Below are positions 31,737 through 40,141 of a DNA stretch of 64,000 nucleotides, in pieces (within the stretch, counting starts at the first letter, position 1; the number at the start of each line of letters is the position of its first letter). The stretch is from contig NZ_VSZS01000058.1 of assembly GCF_008180155.1 (NCBI RefSeq), positions 1 through 64,000 on the forward strand. Reading direction: 5' to 3'. A program made the position numbers and the translations under genes. Under the pieces are notes generated by a model. That model made no database searches, was not told where the DNA came from, and saw nothing but the letters and a program-made list of their open reading frames with translations. Source of the stretch: Neoaquamicrobium microcysteis. GTDB taxonomy: Bacteria; Pseudomonadota; Alphaproteobacteria; Rhizobiales; Rhizobiaceae.

Positions 31737-33290
31737 ATGAATGCACTCACCAGAACAGCCAAATTTATGAATGTCGATTGGTCCCTACAGCCCCGCAATG
31801 ACGAGGAAGGGCGATGGATCGCGGCTGTCGTTGACGCCATACCGAAGGAGAGCTTACGGCATCCCGCTACGCAGTTCCTGATTCCTATCATCCTTTCAGT
31901 CATTGACGGCTATCTCTGTGGCCATTCTGTCTTGGTCGATGGCTTGCCGACGCATATCGAGGATCCGTCTGTCGATGACCGTGATGCCGTCCTTTCCGCC
32001 CTTTCCGCTGTTAAACTTATCAAAGCCAATGAAGCCAACGGGGAAGGTTACTATGACCCCTGCCAACGGCTGACGGACACTCTCGGGAAGCCGAAGTCCG
32101 TGCTTCTCAATCACAGCCGTCCCCTTGGTCTCCATACGTGGTCAGACTACCCGGCGGTCGACGCCCTGACGGATACGATCTATGCCGATCACTTCGGCCC
32201 CAAACAATCGACGGTCAGGCGGAAGCTCCTTCGACTGGTCCTTCTGGAGCTTTATCTTGCTTGGACGACAGACCCGACCCTGAAGCTCACGGTTTCACGG
32301 AACAACAACGACTATCCGCGTGACCGCTACAACGGCATGGGGATTACGAAGACGATCATCGACGTTATCAATATCCTTCGTGATGCTGGACTGATCCGGC
32401 AAGCAATTGGCTTTAATGACCGCCTATCCTCGAAGGGCTACATCTCACGGATTTGGCCGACGGGTAAGCTGACGGCAATGTTCGGCCAAGCCGGGTTCGA
32501 ACCGGAGGACATCGATACTCACCACCGACAGGAAACGATTGTTCTCAACCGTCCTAGTTCGAAGCCGAAGGTCAATGAGCGCATCGACTACGACGACACC
32601 GAAGAAACCCATCGGATGCGTGCGCTTTTGGGTGAATATAACTCTCTCCTTGCACGGACCGATATCGGCATTCCTAGCAGAGACACCAATCCACATGACA
32701 AATTCGTCTATCGGGTGTTCAACCGTGGATCGTTCGAGATGGGTGGCCGGTTCTATGGTGGCTGGTGGCAGGACTGTTCGAAGGCCGAACGGGCGCTAAT
32801 AACAATAGATGCCGAAGAGACAATTGAACTCGACTTCCCCGGCATGCTTCCCACCCTGCTCTACGCCGAAGCCGGTATCGACTATTGGTCAGAGGTCGGC
32901 AGCGACCCCTACACCCTCGTTGATCCCCCTGCGTCGGTTGCCAGCATCGCGACTAGGGAGTTCTGCAAGACTCTCTTCCATGCCGCTGTCAACGCCGAGA
33001 ACGAAACGAGCGCCCTTAGATCGGTCCTCGGCAAGGGCCAGAAACTAACCCACCTTAGGCAAATCCTCGATCTATTGAAGGAGAAGCATAGGCCGATTGC
33101 CGACAGTTTTGGCACTGGCTGCGGGCACGAAATGATGAACAAGGAATCCAAGATCGCGGAACGGATTATCGAGCACTTCACACAGAAGGGAATACCTGTC
33201 CTGACCGTTCACGACAGCTATATCGTTGCTTGGGGGTATCGCCATGGACTGCAAGAGGTAATGGGCATCGCGCTAGAAACAATTAGGTAG
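31737..33290 (+). CDS. Divergent family-A polymerase-like protein
   Basis: This 517-residue protein carries what look like all three palm/fingers motifs of family-A polymerases. Motif A is 364-371 (ELDFPGML, metal ligand D366), followed by LYAEAG and DPY at the places of a DNA-polymerase-I helix. Motif B is R407-x3-K411-x2-F414 (REFCKTLFHAAVN), the O-helix with the dNTP-binding Arg and Lys. Motif C is V491-H492-D493-S494, with HDS as in T7 RNA polymerase rather than HDE of Pol I. A GGRFYGGWWQ block (336-345) precedes motif A. The N-terminal half has a winged-helix-like segment (about 190-250) and no 3'-5' exonuclease signature. Possible roles are element replication, primer synthesis or a phage-type RNA polymerase. 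Similarity is by eye; no family name is known to me. Confidence 0.55.
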   Translation: MNALTRTAKFMNVDWSLQPRNDEEGRWIAAVVDAIPKESLRHPATQFLIPIILSVIDGYLCGHSVLVDGLPTHIEDPSVDDRDAVLSALSAVKLIKANEANGEGYYDPCQRLTDTLGKPKSVLLNHSRPLGLHTWSDYPAVDALTDTIYADHFGPKQSTVRRKLLRLVLLELYLAWTTDPTLKLTVSRNNNDYPRDRYNGMGITKTIIDVINILRDAGLIRQAIGFNDRLSSKGYISRIWPTGKLTAMFGQAGFEPEDIDTHHRQETIVLNRPSSKPKVNERIDYDDTEETHRMRALLGEYNSLLARTDIGIPSRDTNPHDKFVYRVFNRGSFEMGGRFYGGWWQDCSKAERALITIDAEETIELDFPGMLPTLLYAEAGIDYWSEVGSDPYTLVDPPASVASIATREFCKTLFHAAVNAENETSALRSVLGKGQKLTHLRQILDLLKEKHRPIADSFGTGCGHEMMNKESKIAERIIEHFTQKGIPVLTVHDSYIVAWGYRHGLQEVMGIALETIR

Positions 33291-33327
33291 GCATAGTGGC
33301 GGTTTATTCACGTGGGCACCACCTGTT

Positions 33328-34683
33328 CTAGCTGCCTTGCACCAAACGATCCGCCGTTTCGAATCCAGAGTTGGTGACATAGAAGACCTCGCCCTTACCA
33401 TTACGATCTTCGATAAGGTGAAGCCGCTCGAGCTGATCTATCGCACTACGCCATCGAGCAATCTCTCTGCCGTCATTAGATTCAATGAGATTCCGGCCAT
33501 TTGTCTGCACCACACTACCGCTCAGATGCTGCAAGCGCATGATCATACCATTCTGGTCCTTCACGGCTTCAAGCAACAGCTCCCTCGCTTGGTTGCTTAT
33601 CTGCGGTCGAGGGCTTTCGTGTATGATGCTTGCGGGTTCACTGCCGGTAAACTCATCTGATCGTCCAAAGCGTTTAATGACAGTCTGTGCGAGTTGCCGC
33701 GCTAGCTTTTGACGGAACTCGTTCTTGGTATCGTATTCCTCAATCAAGCCATCAGCCATCGTCCTCTGCTTAAACGCCTTTAAGGCTTGGTATTGCTGGG
33801 GGTCGATACTGTCTAAAACAACGGGCTCTGAGGAAAAATAGATAAGAGCTGGCTTCCCAGCCGCTAAATGCTCTTCAATCTCTTCAGCAGTTCCACTGGC
33901 CGCATTGCCTGTTGGCGTTCCGAGCTTGGTCCAGAAGACTGCGACGAGAAGATCGCACCCTTTCAAGATTTGTTTGTTGATGATCGCTTGAGGACGATCA
34001 CCCATAGCCGGAAAAGAATGGCTCTCCCACCCCACCGGCATAAGCACAATTCCACGATCTTCCGAGTGAATCGCGTTCCACTCGTGAATGACACTGCGAA
34101 CGACTTCCCGCTCAGCAGCCACGTCACTGGGCGATGCAATCATCACTCTTATGACATCTGCTTTGTATCCCATCTGAGCGCCGTTCTCCTCATTCGCAAT
34201 GTGGCAATATATCTCGCGAAGTACATTAACCCGAGAAGCTATGTCGGCAGATGTGCAGCCCTCCCACCGCCCTTCATCGCGCGCCTGTGGAAACTCAGTT
34301 CCGTTGCCACGAAGAACACGATCCTTGTCAACAGCAGCCCTGCGAATCTTTCCTACGAATTGCCCGACAAGCCCTTCCGTCTCTTTCAGTGCACGTTCCC
34401 TTACGGTGACTGGATAGCGCGCTAGTTCTCTTTCGAGGTCGTCAAATATCGACCCTAACTTCTTCCGCAGATATCGTTGGATGGTGTCCCAATAGATTTG
34501 CCGTGGAGTCCCTGCAAATGCCAAACCTCCGTACGTCGCGGTCCTGCCGTCAAACGTGTCGATCTCAACCGGCCCGTCCCTGCCAATATAATGCCATTTG
34601 AAGAACCACTCGTTTTGCATTCGCCGATATTCGTCATCCAATGAGATATTCAACCGGGAAGCAATTGGCGTCAGTCCTGACAT
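33328..34683 (-). CDS. TIR-like (DUF4062-type) putative defence effector
   Basis: This 451-residue protein has an N-terminal helical region, then a TIR-like Rossmann domain at about 176-340: IRVMIASPSDVAAEREVV, WNAIHSEDRGIVLMPVGWE, INKQILKGCDLLVAVFWTKLGTPTGNAASGTAEEIEEHLAAGKPALIYFSS. The glutamates in GTAEEIEEH (264-272) occupy the place of the TIR catalytic Glu. A C-terminal winged-helix-like domain (DGREIARWRSAIDQLERLHLIEDRNGKGEVFYVTNSG) may bind DNA or a partner. TIR-like proteins of this type cleave NAD or make signal nucleotides in antiphage systems. It lies alone on the minus strand, ending 38 bases from the end of the polymerase-like gene. Confidence 0.68.
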   Translation of the reverse strand: MSGLTPIASRLNISLDDEYRRMQNEWFFKWHYIGRDGPVEIDTFDGRTATYGGLAFAGTPRQIYWDTIQRYLRKKLGSIFDDLERELARYPVTVRERALKETEGLVGQFVGKIRRAAVDKDRVLRGNGTEFPQARDEGRWEGCTSADIASRVNVLREIYCHIANEENGAQMGYKADVIRVMIASPSDVAAEREVVRSVIHEWNAIHSEDRGIVLMPVGWESHSFPAMGDRPQAIINKQILKGCDLLVAVFWTKLGTPTGNAASGTAEEIEEHLAAGKPALIYFSSEPVVLDSIDPQQYQALKAFKQRTMADGLIEEYDTKNEFRQKLARQLAQTVIKRFGRSDEFTGSEPASIIHESPRPQISNQARELLLEAVKDQNGMIMRLQHLSGSVVQTNGRNLIESNDGREIARWRSAIDQLERLHLIEDRNGKGEVFYVTNSGFETADRLVQGS

Positions 34684-35063
34684 GGCAGTGTACCGTTTAA
34701 TTCAACCCATAATACGCGGGCGGGAACACAGTAGTAGCCCGGGCGACATTGGGTTCTGGAATTTCTGCTAGAAAATCTCGGGGCGTGATACCCTAAAGGA
34801 CAGGCCCGGTATGCCCCCCTCCTACCCCCTCCGAGGGGTGTTCCAAAGGACCGCTGGTCCCACTCTGGCTCCAGTCAACGGGTGATTTCAGGCGGCATCG
34901 GGGCTACTCTATCTCCTTCGCCTACCGTCCTTGTCTCCTTACGCAAGGAGCTTGCGACGTATCTCCGAAGCTGCTAATCTCTTGGAAGTAGCTGATTTTA
35001 TTTGGCTTCTAGGAATAAGAGCGCGTAGTAGGCGAAGCCGGTCAAGTCACCGTCAGGGGACGC
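34684..35063. other. Right-end non-coding region of the element
   Basis: No gene is supported in these 380 bases before attR. It holds the 22-bp repeat (34853-34874) and a short hairpin (CTCCTT...AAGGAG, 34935-34950). The promoter of the TIR-like gene must be at its start, but no clear -35/-10 pair stands out. Confidence 0.4.
34853..34874 (+). repeat. 22-bp repeat, right copy
   Basis: Identical to 27275-27296 in the same orientation. It lies 189 bases inside attR. Confidence 0.7.
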
Positions 35064-35129
35064 CTCAGCGGGAGAGCACACCCTTCACACGGGTGGGGTC
35101 ACAGGTTCAATCCCTGTCGCGCCCACCAT
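35064..35129 (+). repeat. attR: 66-bp copy of the tRNA-Val 3' part
   Basis: Identical to 27141-27206. The first 10 bases of the tRNA acceptor arm are replaced by element sequence, so this copy cannot be a working tRNA. Confidence 0.95.
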
Positions 35130-35277
35130 TCTCCATATCTCACGGCAGTTCGCTTCGCTCACGCCTCCGATGGGGCGGGCGAAAGCCCGGGCCGCGGTCG
35201 CGCCTTGTTCCGGTTCGAGGATTCTCCTCCCACCTCCACCGTTCCCACGCTCTGAATCTGCCTGAATGACCGGCTGC

Positions 35278-35961
35278 TCAGCGCGCCATGGCGCCCAGAA
35301 GCTCTTCAACCACATCGACCGTAAGCTCGTCGAAATGCGAGATGATGCGCGAGGGTTCGAACTCGCGCACGTGCCGGTCGGTGTAGCCGAAATCGACCGC
35401 CACCACCGGGATGCCGGCCGCCTTGGCCGTGTCGATGTCGGTCCGCGAATCGCCGATCATCACGGCGCGGGCCGGATCGCCGCCCGCCAGCGCGATGGTT
35501 TCCGTGAGATGGCGCGGGTCGGGCTTGCGAAAGGCAAACGTATCCTGCCCGCATATGGCGGCGAACCGGGGCGCCAGACCGAGCGCGCCGATGAGCGAGG
35601 TCGAGAGGCCTTCGTACTTGTTGGTGCAGATCGCCGCGAGATAGCCGGCCTGCTGGAAGCGGTCGAGGGCCGCGAGCGCGCCGGGATAGGGCTGCGATTC
35701 GCCGGGAATGTTGCCGCCGTAATGGTCGAGGAAGGTCGCCAGCAGTTCGTCGAGCTGGGTCTGCGGCAGTGCGCGCTGCTGCGCCAGGAATGCGCGTTCG
35801 ATCATCACGCGGCCGCCCATGCCGACGAAGCTGCGCAGCTCGGCCGGCTCGGCCCGCTCCAGCCCGGCGATGCCGAGGCAGTGGTTGAGGCTGGTGAGCA
35901 GGTCAGGCGCGGTGTCGATGAGGGTGCCATCCAGGTCGAAGACGACGATCGGTCTGCTCAT
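35278..35961 (-). CDS. gph: Phosphoglycolate phosphatase (HAD family)
   Basis: This 227-residue HAD phosphatase removes phosphate from 2-phosphoglycolate. Motif I is FDLDGTLIDT (nucleophile D9), motif II ICTNK, then KPDPRHL and motif III/IV MIGDSRTDID. It reads toward attR of the element. It is divergent from rpiA with 117 bases between starts. HAD substrate calls from sequence alone are tentative. Confidence 0.85.
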   Translation of the reverse strand: MSRPIVVFDLDGTLIDTAPDLLTSLNHCLGIAGLERAEPAELRSFVGMGGRVMIERAFLAQQRALPQTQLDELLATFLDHYGGNIPGESQPYPGALAALDRFQQAGYLAAICTNKYEGLSTSLIGALGLAPRFAAICGQDTFAFRKPDPRHLTETIALAGGDPARAVMIGDSRTDIDTAKAAGIPVVAVDFGYTDRHVREFEPSRIISHFDELTVDVVEELLGAMAR

Positions 35962-36078
35962 GCTGCTTTATCCCGGCTGCAAAGGTGAGGCTGCGATAGC
36001 CTGCCCACGTGCGGCGGGCAAGCCTTGCACCCGCGATGAAAGATGCTAGGAGCGGGCATCGAACACGGGGAGAGGACC

Positions 36079-36777
36079 ATGGACGCCAGGCAGCTCAAGA
36101 TCGAGGCGGCGCGCGAAGCGCTCGGCCATGTCGAAGACGGCATGAAGCTGGGCATCGGAACGGGCTCGACGGCAGAAGAATTCGTGCGCCTGCTGGCGGT
36201 GAAGGTCGGCGAAGGGCTCTCCATCATCGGCGTGCCGACATCGGAGCGCACGGCGGCGCTGTGCACCGAGCTCGGCGTGCCCCTGTCGACGCTGGATGAG
36301 ACGCCGCGGCTGGACCTGACCATCGACGGCGCGGACGAGATCGACCCGCACCTCGGGCTCATCAAGGGTGGCGGCGGCGCGCTGCTGCGCGAAAAGATCG
36401 TCGCGGCGGCCTCCTCGAAGATGATCGTGATCGCCGATGCGTCGAAGCTGGTCGATACGCTGGGGCGCTTTCCGTTGCCCATCGAAGTCAATCCATTCGG
36501 GCTTGGTGCGACGCGCGCCGCCATTGAGGACGCTGCCGCACGGCTCGGCCTCAAGGGTGAACTGACATTGAGGATGACGAACGATGCGCCTTTTGTTACA
36601 GACGGCGGGCATTTCATCATCGACGCATCTTTTGGCCGCATTCCGGATACAAGAGCGCTGTCCGATGCCCTTCACGCCATACCGGGCGTGGTCGAGCATG
36701 GTCTTTTTCTGGGGTTGGCCAAGGCGGCAATCGTCGCGGAGGCCGGCGGGGTGAGAACGGTGCGGCCCGCCGTATAA
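36079..36777 (+). CDS. rpiA: Ribose-5-phosphate isomerase A
   Basis: This 232-residue enzyme interconverts ribose-5-phosphate and ribulose-5-phosphate. Signatures: [51 protein letters not shown] (catalytic region) and NPFG. The start at 36079 is preceded by GGGGAGAGG. It lies 18 bases before the DUF2059 gene and is probably co-transcribed with it. Confidence 0.96.
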   Translation: MDARQLKIEAAREALGHVEDGMKLGIGTGSTAEEFVRLLAVKVGEGLSIIGVPTSERTAALCTELGVPLSTLDETPRLDLTIDGADEIDPHLGLIKGGGGALLREKIVAAASSKMIVIADASKLVDTLGRFPLPIEVNPFGLGATRAAIEDAAARLGLKGELTLRMTNDAPFVTDGGHFIIDASFGRIPDTRALSDALHAIPGVVEHGLFLGLAKAAIVAEAGGVRTVRPAV

Positions 36778-36795
36778 ACAGGAGTTTCGAACGTC

Positions 36796-37353
36796 ATGAA
36801 TCTGGTCAACAGGTCCCGTCGCCTTGCAGCCGCCATAGGCGCAGCAGCTCTTCTGATGACGGCTCTTCCCGCGGCAGCGCAGGAAATCGCAGATTCGCAC
36901 CTAGCCGCCGCACGCTCGGCCATCACCGCCATGCGCGCCACCAACGAGTTCGACAATATCCTGCCGCAGGCGGCCCTCGGCCTGAAGAACGAGCTGATCC
37001 AGCAGAACCCCAATCTGCAGGGCGACGTGAATGCCATCGTCGACGAGACCGCACTTTCGCTTGCTTCGCGGCGCGGCGACCTGGAGCGCGAGGTGGCGCT
37101 GATCTACGCGCGTGCCTTTACCGAGCCGGAATTGCAGGAACTGGCCGCCTTCTACGCCACCGAAACCGGCAAGAAGGTGATGGAAACCGCACCGCTGATG
37201 GTCCGTGAAATCCGTCAGTCGGCCGACATCTGGGGCAGGGGCATCGCGCGCGACATGGCGCAGCAGGTAGCCGAGAAGCTCCAGGAGCGCGTCGGGTTCA
37301 ATCCGCTGGAAAACCCCGAGGGCGAGGCGACGCCGGCGCCTGCCAGCGAATAG
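36796..37353 (+). CDS. DUF2059 periplasmic protein
   Basis: This 185-residue protein has a signal peptide (RRLAAAIGAAALLMTALPAAAQ, cleaved near residue 28) and the DUF2059 helical domain (AFTEPELQELAAFYATETGKKVMETAPLM). Function is unproven in the family. It lies 18 bases after rpiA, and a strong terminator follows, so rpiA and this gene form one short transcript. Confidence 0.85.
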   Translation: MNLVNRSRRLAAAIGAAALLMTALPAAAQEIADSHLAAARSAITAMRATNEFDNILPQAALGLKNELIQQNPNLQGDVNAIVDETALSLASRRGDLEREVALIYARAFTEPELQELAAFYATETGKKVMETAPLMVREIRQSADIWGRGIARDMAQQVAEKLQERVGFNPLENPEGEATPAPASE

Positions 37354-37376
37354 CTGTTGGCCTACAAGTGAATCGG

Positions 37377-37408
37377 AGCCCGGCCTATGCGCCGGGCTTT
37401 TCTTTTTG
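37377..37408 (+). terminator. Rho-independent terminator after the rpiA operon
   Basis: AGCCCGGC (37377-37384), loop CTATGC, GCCGGGCT (37391-37398) form an 8-bp perfect stem followed by TTTTCTTTTT. Confidence 0.9.
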
Positions 37409-37460
37409 GGCCTCCACCCTTACGTCAGACGCATTCCTGTAACCATCCCGGAGCGCCCGC

Positions 37461-38852
37461 ATGGCTGAATTCGACTACGACCTCTTCGTCATCGGCGGCG
37501 GTTCGGGCGGGGTGCGTGCCGGCAGGCTCGCTGCGTCCATGGGCAAGCGGGTGGCGATTGCCGAGGAGTACCGTTTCGGCGGGACCTGCGTCATCCGGGG
37601 GTGCGTCCCCAAGAAGCTGTTCGTCTACGCCTCGCAGTTCCCCGAGCATTTCGAGGATTCCGCCGGATATGGCTGGACCGTCGGCGAAACCAGCTTCGAC
37701 TGGCCGACGCTGATCGCCAACAAGGACAGGGAGATCGCCCGGCTGGAGGGCCTCTACCGCGCCGGGCTCGAGCGGGCGGGCGCGGAGATCGTCGAAAGCA
37801 GGGCGGTCCTGCTCGACCGTCACACGGTACGCATCGTGAAGGACAACCGAACGGTCACCGCACGTCACATCCTCATCGCGACCGGCGGCCGGCCGACCGA
37901 GCACCCCGCACTGCCGGGACACGAACATGCGATCAGCTCCAACGAGGCCTTTCATCTCGAGCAACTCCCGGCTTCGATCGCGATCGCGGGTGGCGGCTAC
38001 ATCGCGGTAGAGTTCGCCAATATCTTTCACGGGCTGGGCGTGGAAACCACGCTGATCTATCGCGGCAAGGAAATCCTCGGCCGTTTCGATATGGACATGC
38101 GCCGCGGGGTGCACAACGCCATGGAGGCCAAGGGCATCCGCATCATCTGCCCGGCTGTCGCGCACAACATAGGCAAGCGTGCCGACGGCAAGCTGGCGAT
38201 CGAGCTGAGCAACGACGAAACACTCATCGTGGACCAGCTGATGCTGGCGCTGGGCCGCAGCCCCAACACCGAGGGCCTCGGGCTGGAAGCTGCCGGCGTG
38301 GAGACGGGGCATATCGGCGAGATCGTGGTCGACGACTATTCGCGGACCAACGTCGACAACATCTACGCCATCGGCGACGTCACCAACCGCGTGCAGTTGA
38401 CGCCCGTCGCCATTCACGAGGCGATGTGCTTCATCGATACGGTCTATCGCGACAAGCCGACGACGCCGGATTTCGACGCCATCGCCACGGCGGTGTTCTC
38501 GCAGCCGGAAATCGGCACGGTGGGCCTTTCGGAAGACGAGGCGGCAAAGCGCTTCGACGAACTGGAAATCTACCGCGCCGAATTTCGCCCCATGCGCCAT
38601 ACGCTGTCGGGCCGGCAGGAAAAGATGATCATGAAGCTGTTGGTGGATGCCGCCACGCGACGGGTGGTGGGCGCGCACGTGCTCGGCGTCGATGCCGGCG
38701 AGATGGCGCAGCTTCTGGGCATAGCGGTCAAGGCCAGGCTGACCAAGGATGATTTCGACGCCACGATGGCCGTGCACCCCACGGCGGCGGAAGAACTGGT
38801 GACGATGTACCAGCCAACCTACCGGGTGAAGAACGGCGAACGGGTAGCCTAG
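37461..38852 (+). CDS. gor: Glutathione-disulfide reductase
   Basis: This 463-residue FAD flavoprotein reduces oxidised glutathione with NADPH. The redox pair is C43/C48 (GGTCVIRGCVPKK). The FAD motif is GGGSGGVRAGRLAA, the NADPH domain has AGGGYIAVEFANIF, YAIGDVT is the FAD ribityl contact, and AVHPTAAEE holds the catalytic His of the dimer interface. Length and order are normal. A large palindromic element lies in its 3' flank. Confidence 0.95.
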   Translation: MAEFDYDLFVIGGGSGGVRAGRLAASMGKRVAIAEEYRFGGTCVIRGCVPKKLFVYASQFPEHFEDSAGYGWTVGETSFDWPTLIANKDREIARLEGLYRAGLERAGAEIVESRAVLLDRHTVRIVKDNRTVTARHILIATGGRPTEHPALPGHEHAISSNEAFHLEQLPASIAIAGGGYIAVEFANIFHGLGVETTLIYRGKEILGRFDMDMRRGVHNAMEAKGIRIICPAVAHNIGKRADGKLAIELSNDETLIVDQLMLALGRSPNTEGLGLEAAGVETGHIGEIVVDDYSRTNVDNIYAIGDVTNRVQLTPVAIHEAMCFIDTVYRDKPTTPDFDAIATAVFSQPEIGTVGLSEDEAAKRFDELEIYRAEFRPMRHTLSGRQEKMIMKLLVDAATRRVVGAHVLGVDAGEMAQLLGIAVKARLTKDDFDATMAVHPTAAEELVTMYQPTYRVKNGERVA

Positions 38853-39122
38853 ACCGAGATGAGATCGGATTGAAACAGTTCTGTTTCTCCGATGGCGAGG
38901 CGATCCGCTAGAAGGACGGGCAAGGCAGTATCTGGGATACGGCCAAGTCCGTCCGTCGACGCGGGCGTCCGCCAGCGGGAAACCCTTCGGGCCGGGTGCA
39001 TTCGCGCCAATCCCTTCGGTCTTCGGATTTGGCCGTATCCAGATACGACCTGCACCGAAGTCCTCGATCTTGACCCGAATGCCCTCCGGCAGAACGATTC
39101 AATCCAACCTCATCTCGGTCTA
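38850..39122. repeat. 273-bp intergenic palindromic element (RIME- or MITE-like)
   Basis: The ends TAGACCGAGATGAG... and ...CTCATCTCGGTCTA form a 25-bp inverted repeat with two mismatches. Further inside, GTATCTGGGATACGGCCAAG (38928-38947) and the reverse complement CTTGGCCGTATCCAGATAC with one-base difference (39028-39046) also pair. It would fold into one long, imperfect hairpin. Overall size and ends fit the intergenic mosaic palindromes known in rhizobia and brucellae. It starts at the gor stop codon, so it may act on the 3' end of that message. No protein gene lies in it. Confidence 0.75.
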
Positions 39123-39127
39123 ACCCT

Positions 39128-40060
39128 TCAACGCGCACGTCCGAGCGTCATAGGCCGGGCGGAAAGCAGCCAGTCGGCAAGCGGCGGCCACAGCGTGTCG
39201 GCGAAGCGAGATCGGAAGAAGCCGAGGTGCCCTATGCGCTGACCGCCGGCATCGGCAGGCGAAATCCAGCGCTGCTCGACCTGCGCGTTGGAATGATACG
39301 ACATGAAATGATCGACCGCGCGCGGGGTTGCCCACGGATCGTCGGTAAGGCCGATTGCAAGAATCGGCAGGTCTACTTCCCGGAAGCGTTCCGTTTCAGG
39401 CAACTGCCTGTCGTCGAAGAAATAGTTCGTCATGCGGCACCAGCGTGCCCAGTCGCGAAAGCATGAAGACGGTATCGGTTCGCCCAGCCCAAGCCAGCGT
39501 GGCATGTCGCGATGGAAAAGCGAGACTGGCACGCCGACGAGGTTCATTCTTGCCCATACCCAGCGGTCGTCCAGCAGACCGACATAACCGGACATGGTAG
39601 CCACCATCGCATAGCGCGAGAATCGACCGGCTGCGCCGGACAGGCCGAGTGCGTGGCCCCCGTGGGATTGGCCGAGACCAACGGTTTCGTGGTGAGGTGC
39701 GACGGCCTGAAGGACATCCAGCGCGGCGGGAAAATCCTTCATCGCCCAGTCCTTGTAGTCTATGCGGCGGGACCAGCCGGATGGGCGAGGGGACTGGCCG
39801 GTGCCACGGTAGTCATAGGTCAGCACCGCCTTTGCGCCCGACTGCACCAGCTTGGCGGCGAAACCCGCATAGAGACCCTGAGGCACGGCGGTGGCAGACG
39901 AAATCAGCACCAGAGGGCCGTCGCCGCCACCCTCGAACAAGGTGCCGCCGAGTGAAAAGCCGTCAGGCGTTTCGATGGCGACCGGGCGCTTCGACACATC
40001 GAATTGCTGCAGCCGGCTGTCGAAGGCGTGGTCTTGCGCTGCGGATGGTTGCGTGGCCAT
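39128..40060 (-). CDS. Alpha/beta hydrolase, probable esterase/peptidase-like
   Basis: This 310-residue protein has the alpha/beta core VLISSATAVPQGLY, YDYRGTGQS, the nucleophile motif GLGQSHGGHALGL (serine in GQSHGG) and the acid/His region IGLTDDPWATP and GHLGFF. Related to the broad UCP037442-type alpha/beta hydrolases. Substrate is unknown. Two potential operator sequences lie upstream (40106-40121 and 40142-40167). It ends five bases from the palindromic element. Confidence 0.85.
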   Translation of the reverse strand: MATQPSAAQDHAFDSRLQQFDVSKRPVAIETPDGFSLGGTLFEGGGDGPLVLISSATAVPQGLYAGFAAKLVQSGAKAVLTYDYRGTGQSPRPSGWSRRIDYKDWAMKDFPAALDVLQAVAPHHETVGLGQSHGGHALGLSGAAGRFSRYAMVATMSGYVGLLDDRWVWARMNLVGVPVSLFHRDMPRWLGLGEPIPSSCFRDWARWCRMTNYFFDDRQLPETERFREVDLPILAIGLTDDPWATPRAVDHFMSYHSNAQVEQRWISPADAGGQRIGHLGFFRSRFADTLWPPLADWLLSARPMTLGRAR

Positions 40061-40105
40061 CGTGTCCTCCGGCGATCATGAGATTGCACGCCGGGAAGGC
40101 TACCA

Positions 40106-40121
40106 TTTACGTCAACGTCAA
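40106..40121. promoter_or_regulatory. Candidate MerR-type (LiuR-like) operator
   Basis: TTTACGTCAACGTCAA resembles the TTTACGTTTACGTAAA-type boxes bound by LiuR-class MerR regulators of branched-chain and fatty-acid breakdown in alphaproteobacteria, differing at a few positions. It lies 46 bases before the start of the minus-strand hydrolase. Confidence 0.4.
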
Positions 40122-40141
40122 AGTCAATCCGATTTGTTTAT

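Larger units (their letters stand above)
27207..35129 (+). mobile_element. Integrated element in tRNA-Val, about 7.9 kb
   Basis: The segment is bounded by a 66-bp tRNA-derived duplication (27141-27206 and 35064-35129) and starts with a tyrosine integrase reading away from the tRNA. It has lower GC than the host. Contents in order: integrase, a 30-bp repeat with small-RNA candidate, an AT-rich gap, two small-gene clusters behind structured leaders, a small membrane protein, a second 30-bp repeat, a family-A polymerase-like gene and a TIR-like gene on the other strand. No capsid, portal, conjugation or relaxase genes occur, so it is too small to move itself between cells. A phage or ICE satellite or a defence island is the best reading. 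Confidence 0.88.

Noticed and set aside
35064-35129. A second tRNA-Val gene
   Set aside because: It lacks the first ten bases of the acceptor arm and D arm start; it is the attR duplicate.
34931-35269. A 112-codon frame across attR
   Set aside because: It reads through the tRNA-derived repeat and its protein is low-complexity Arg/Ser; no start signal.
38892-39242. A frame inside the palindromic element
   Set aside because: Covers the palindrome and part of the antisense of the hydrolase gene; no ribosome site.
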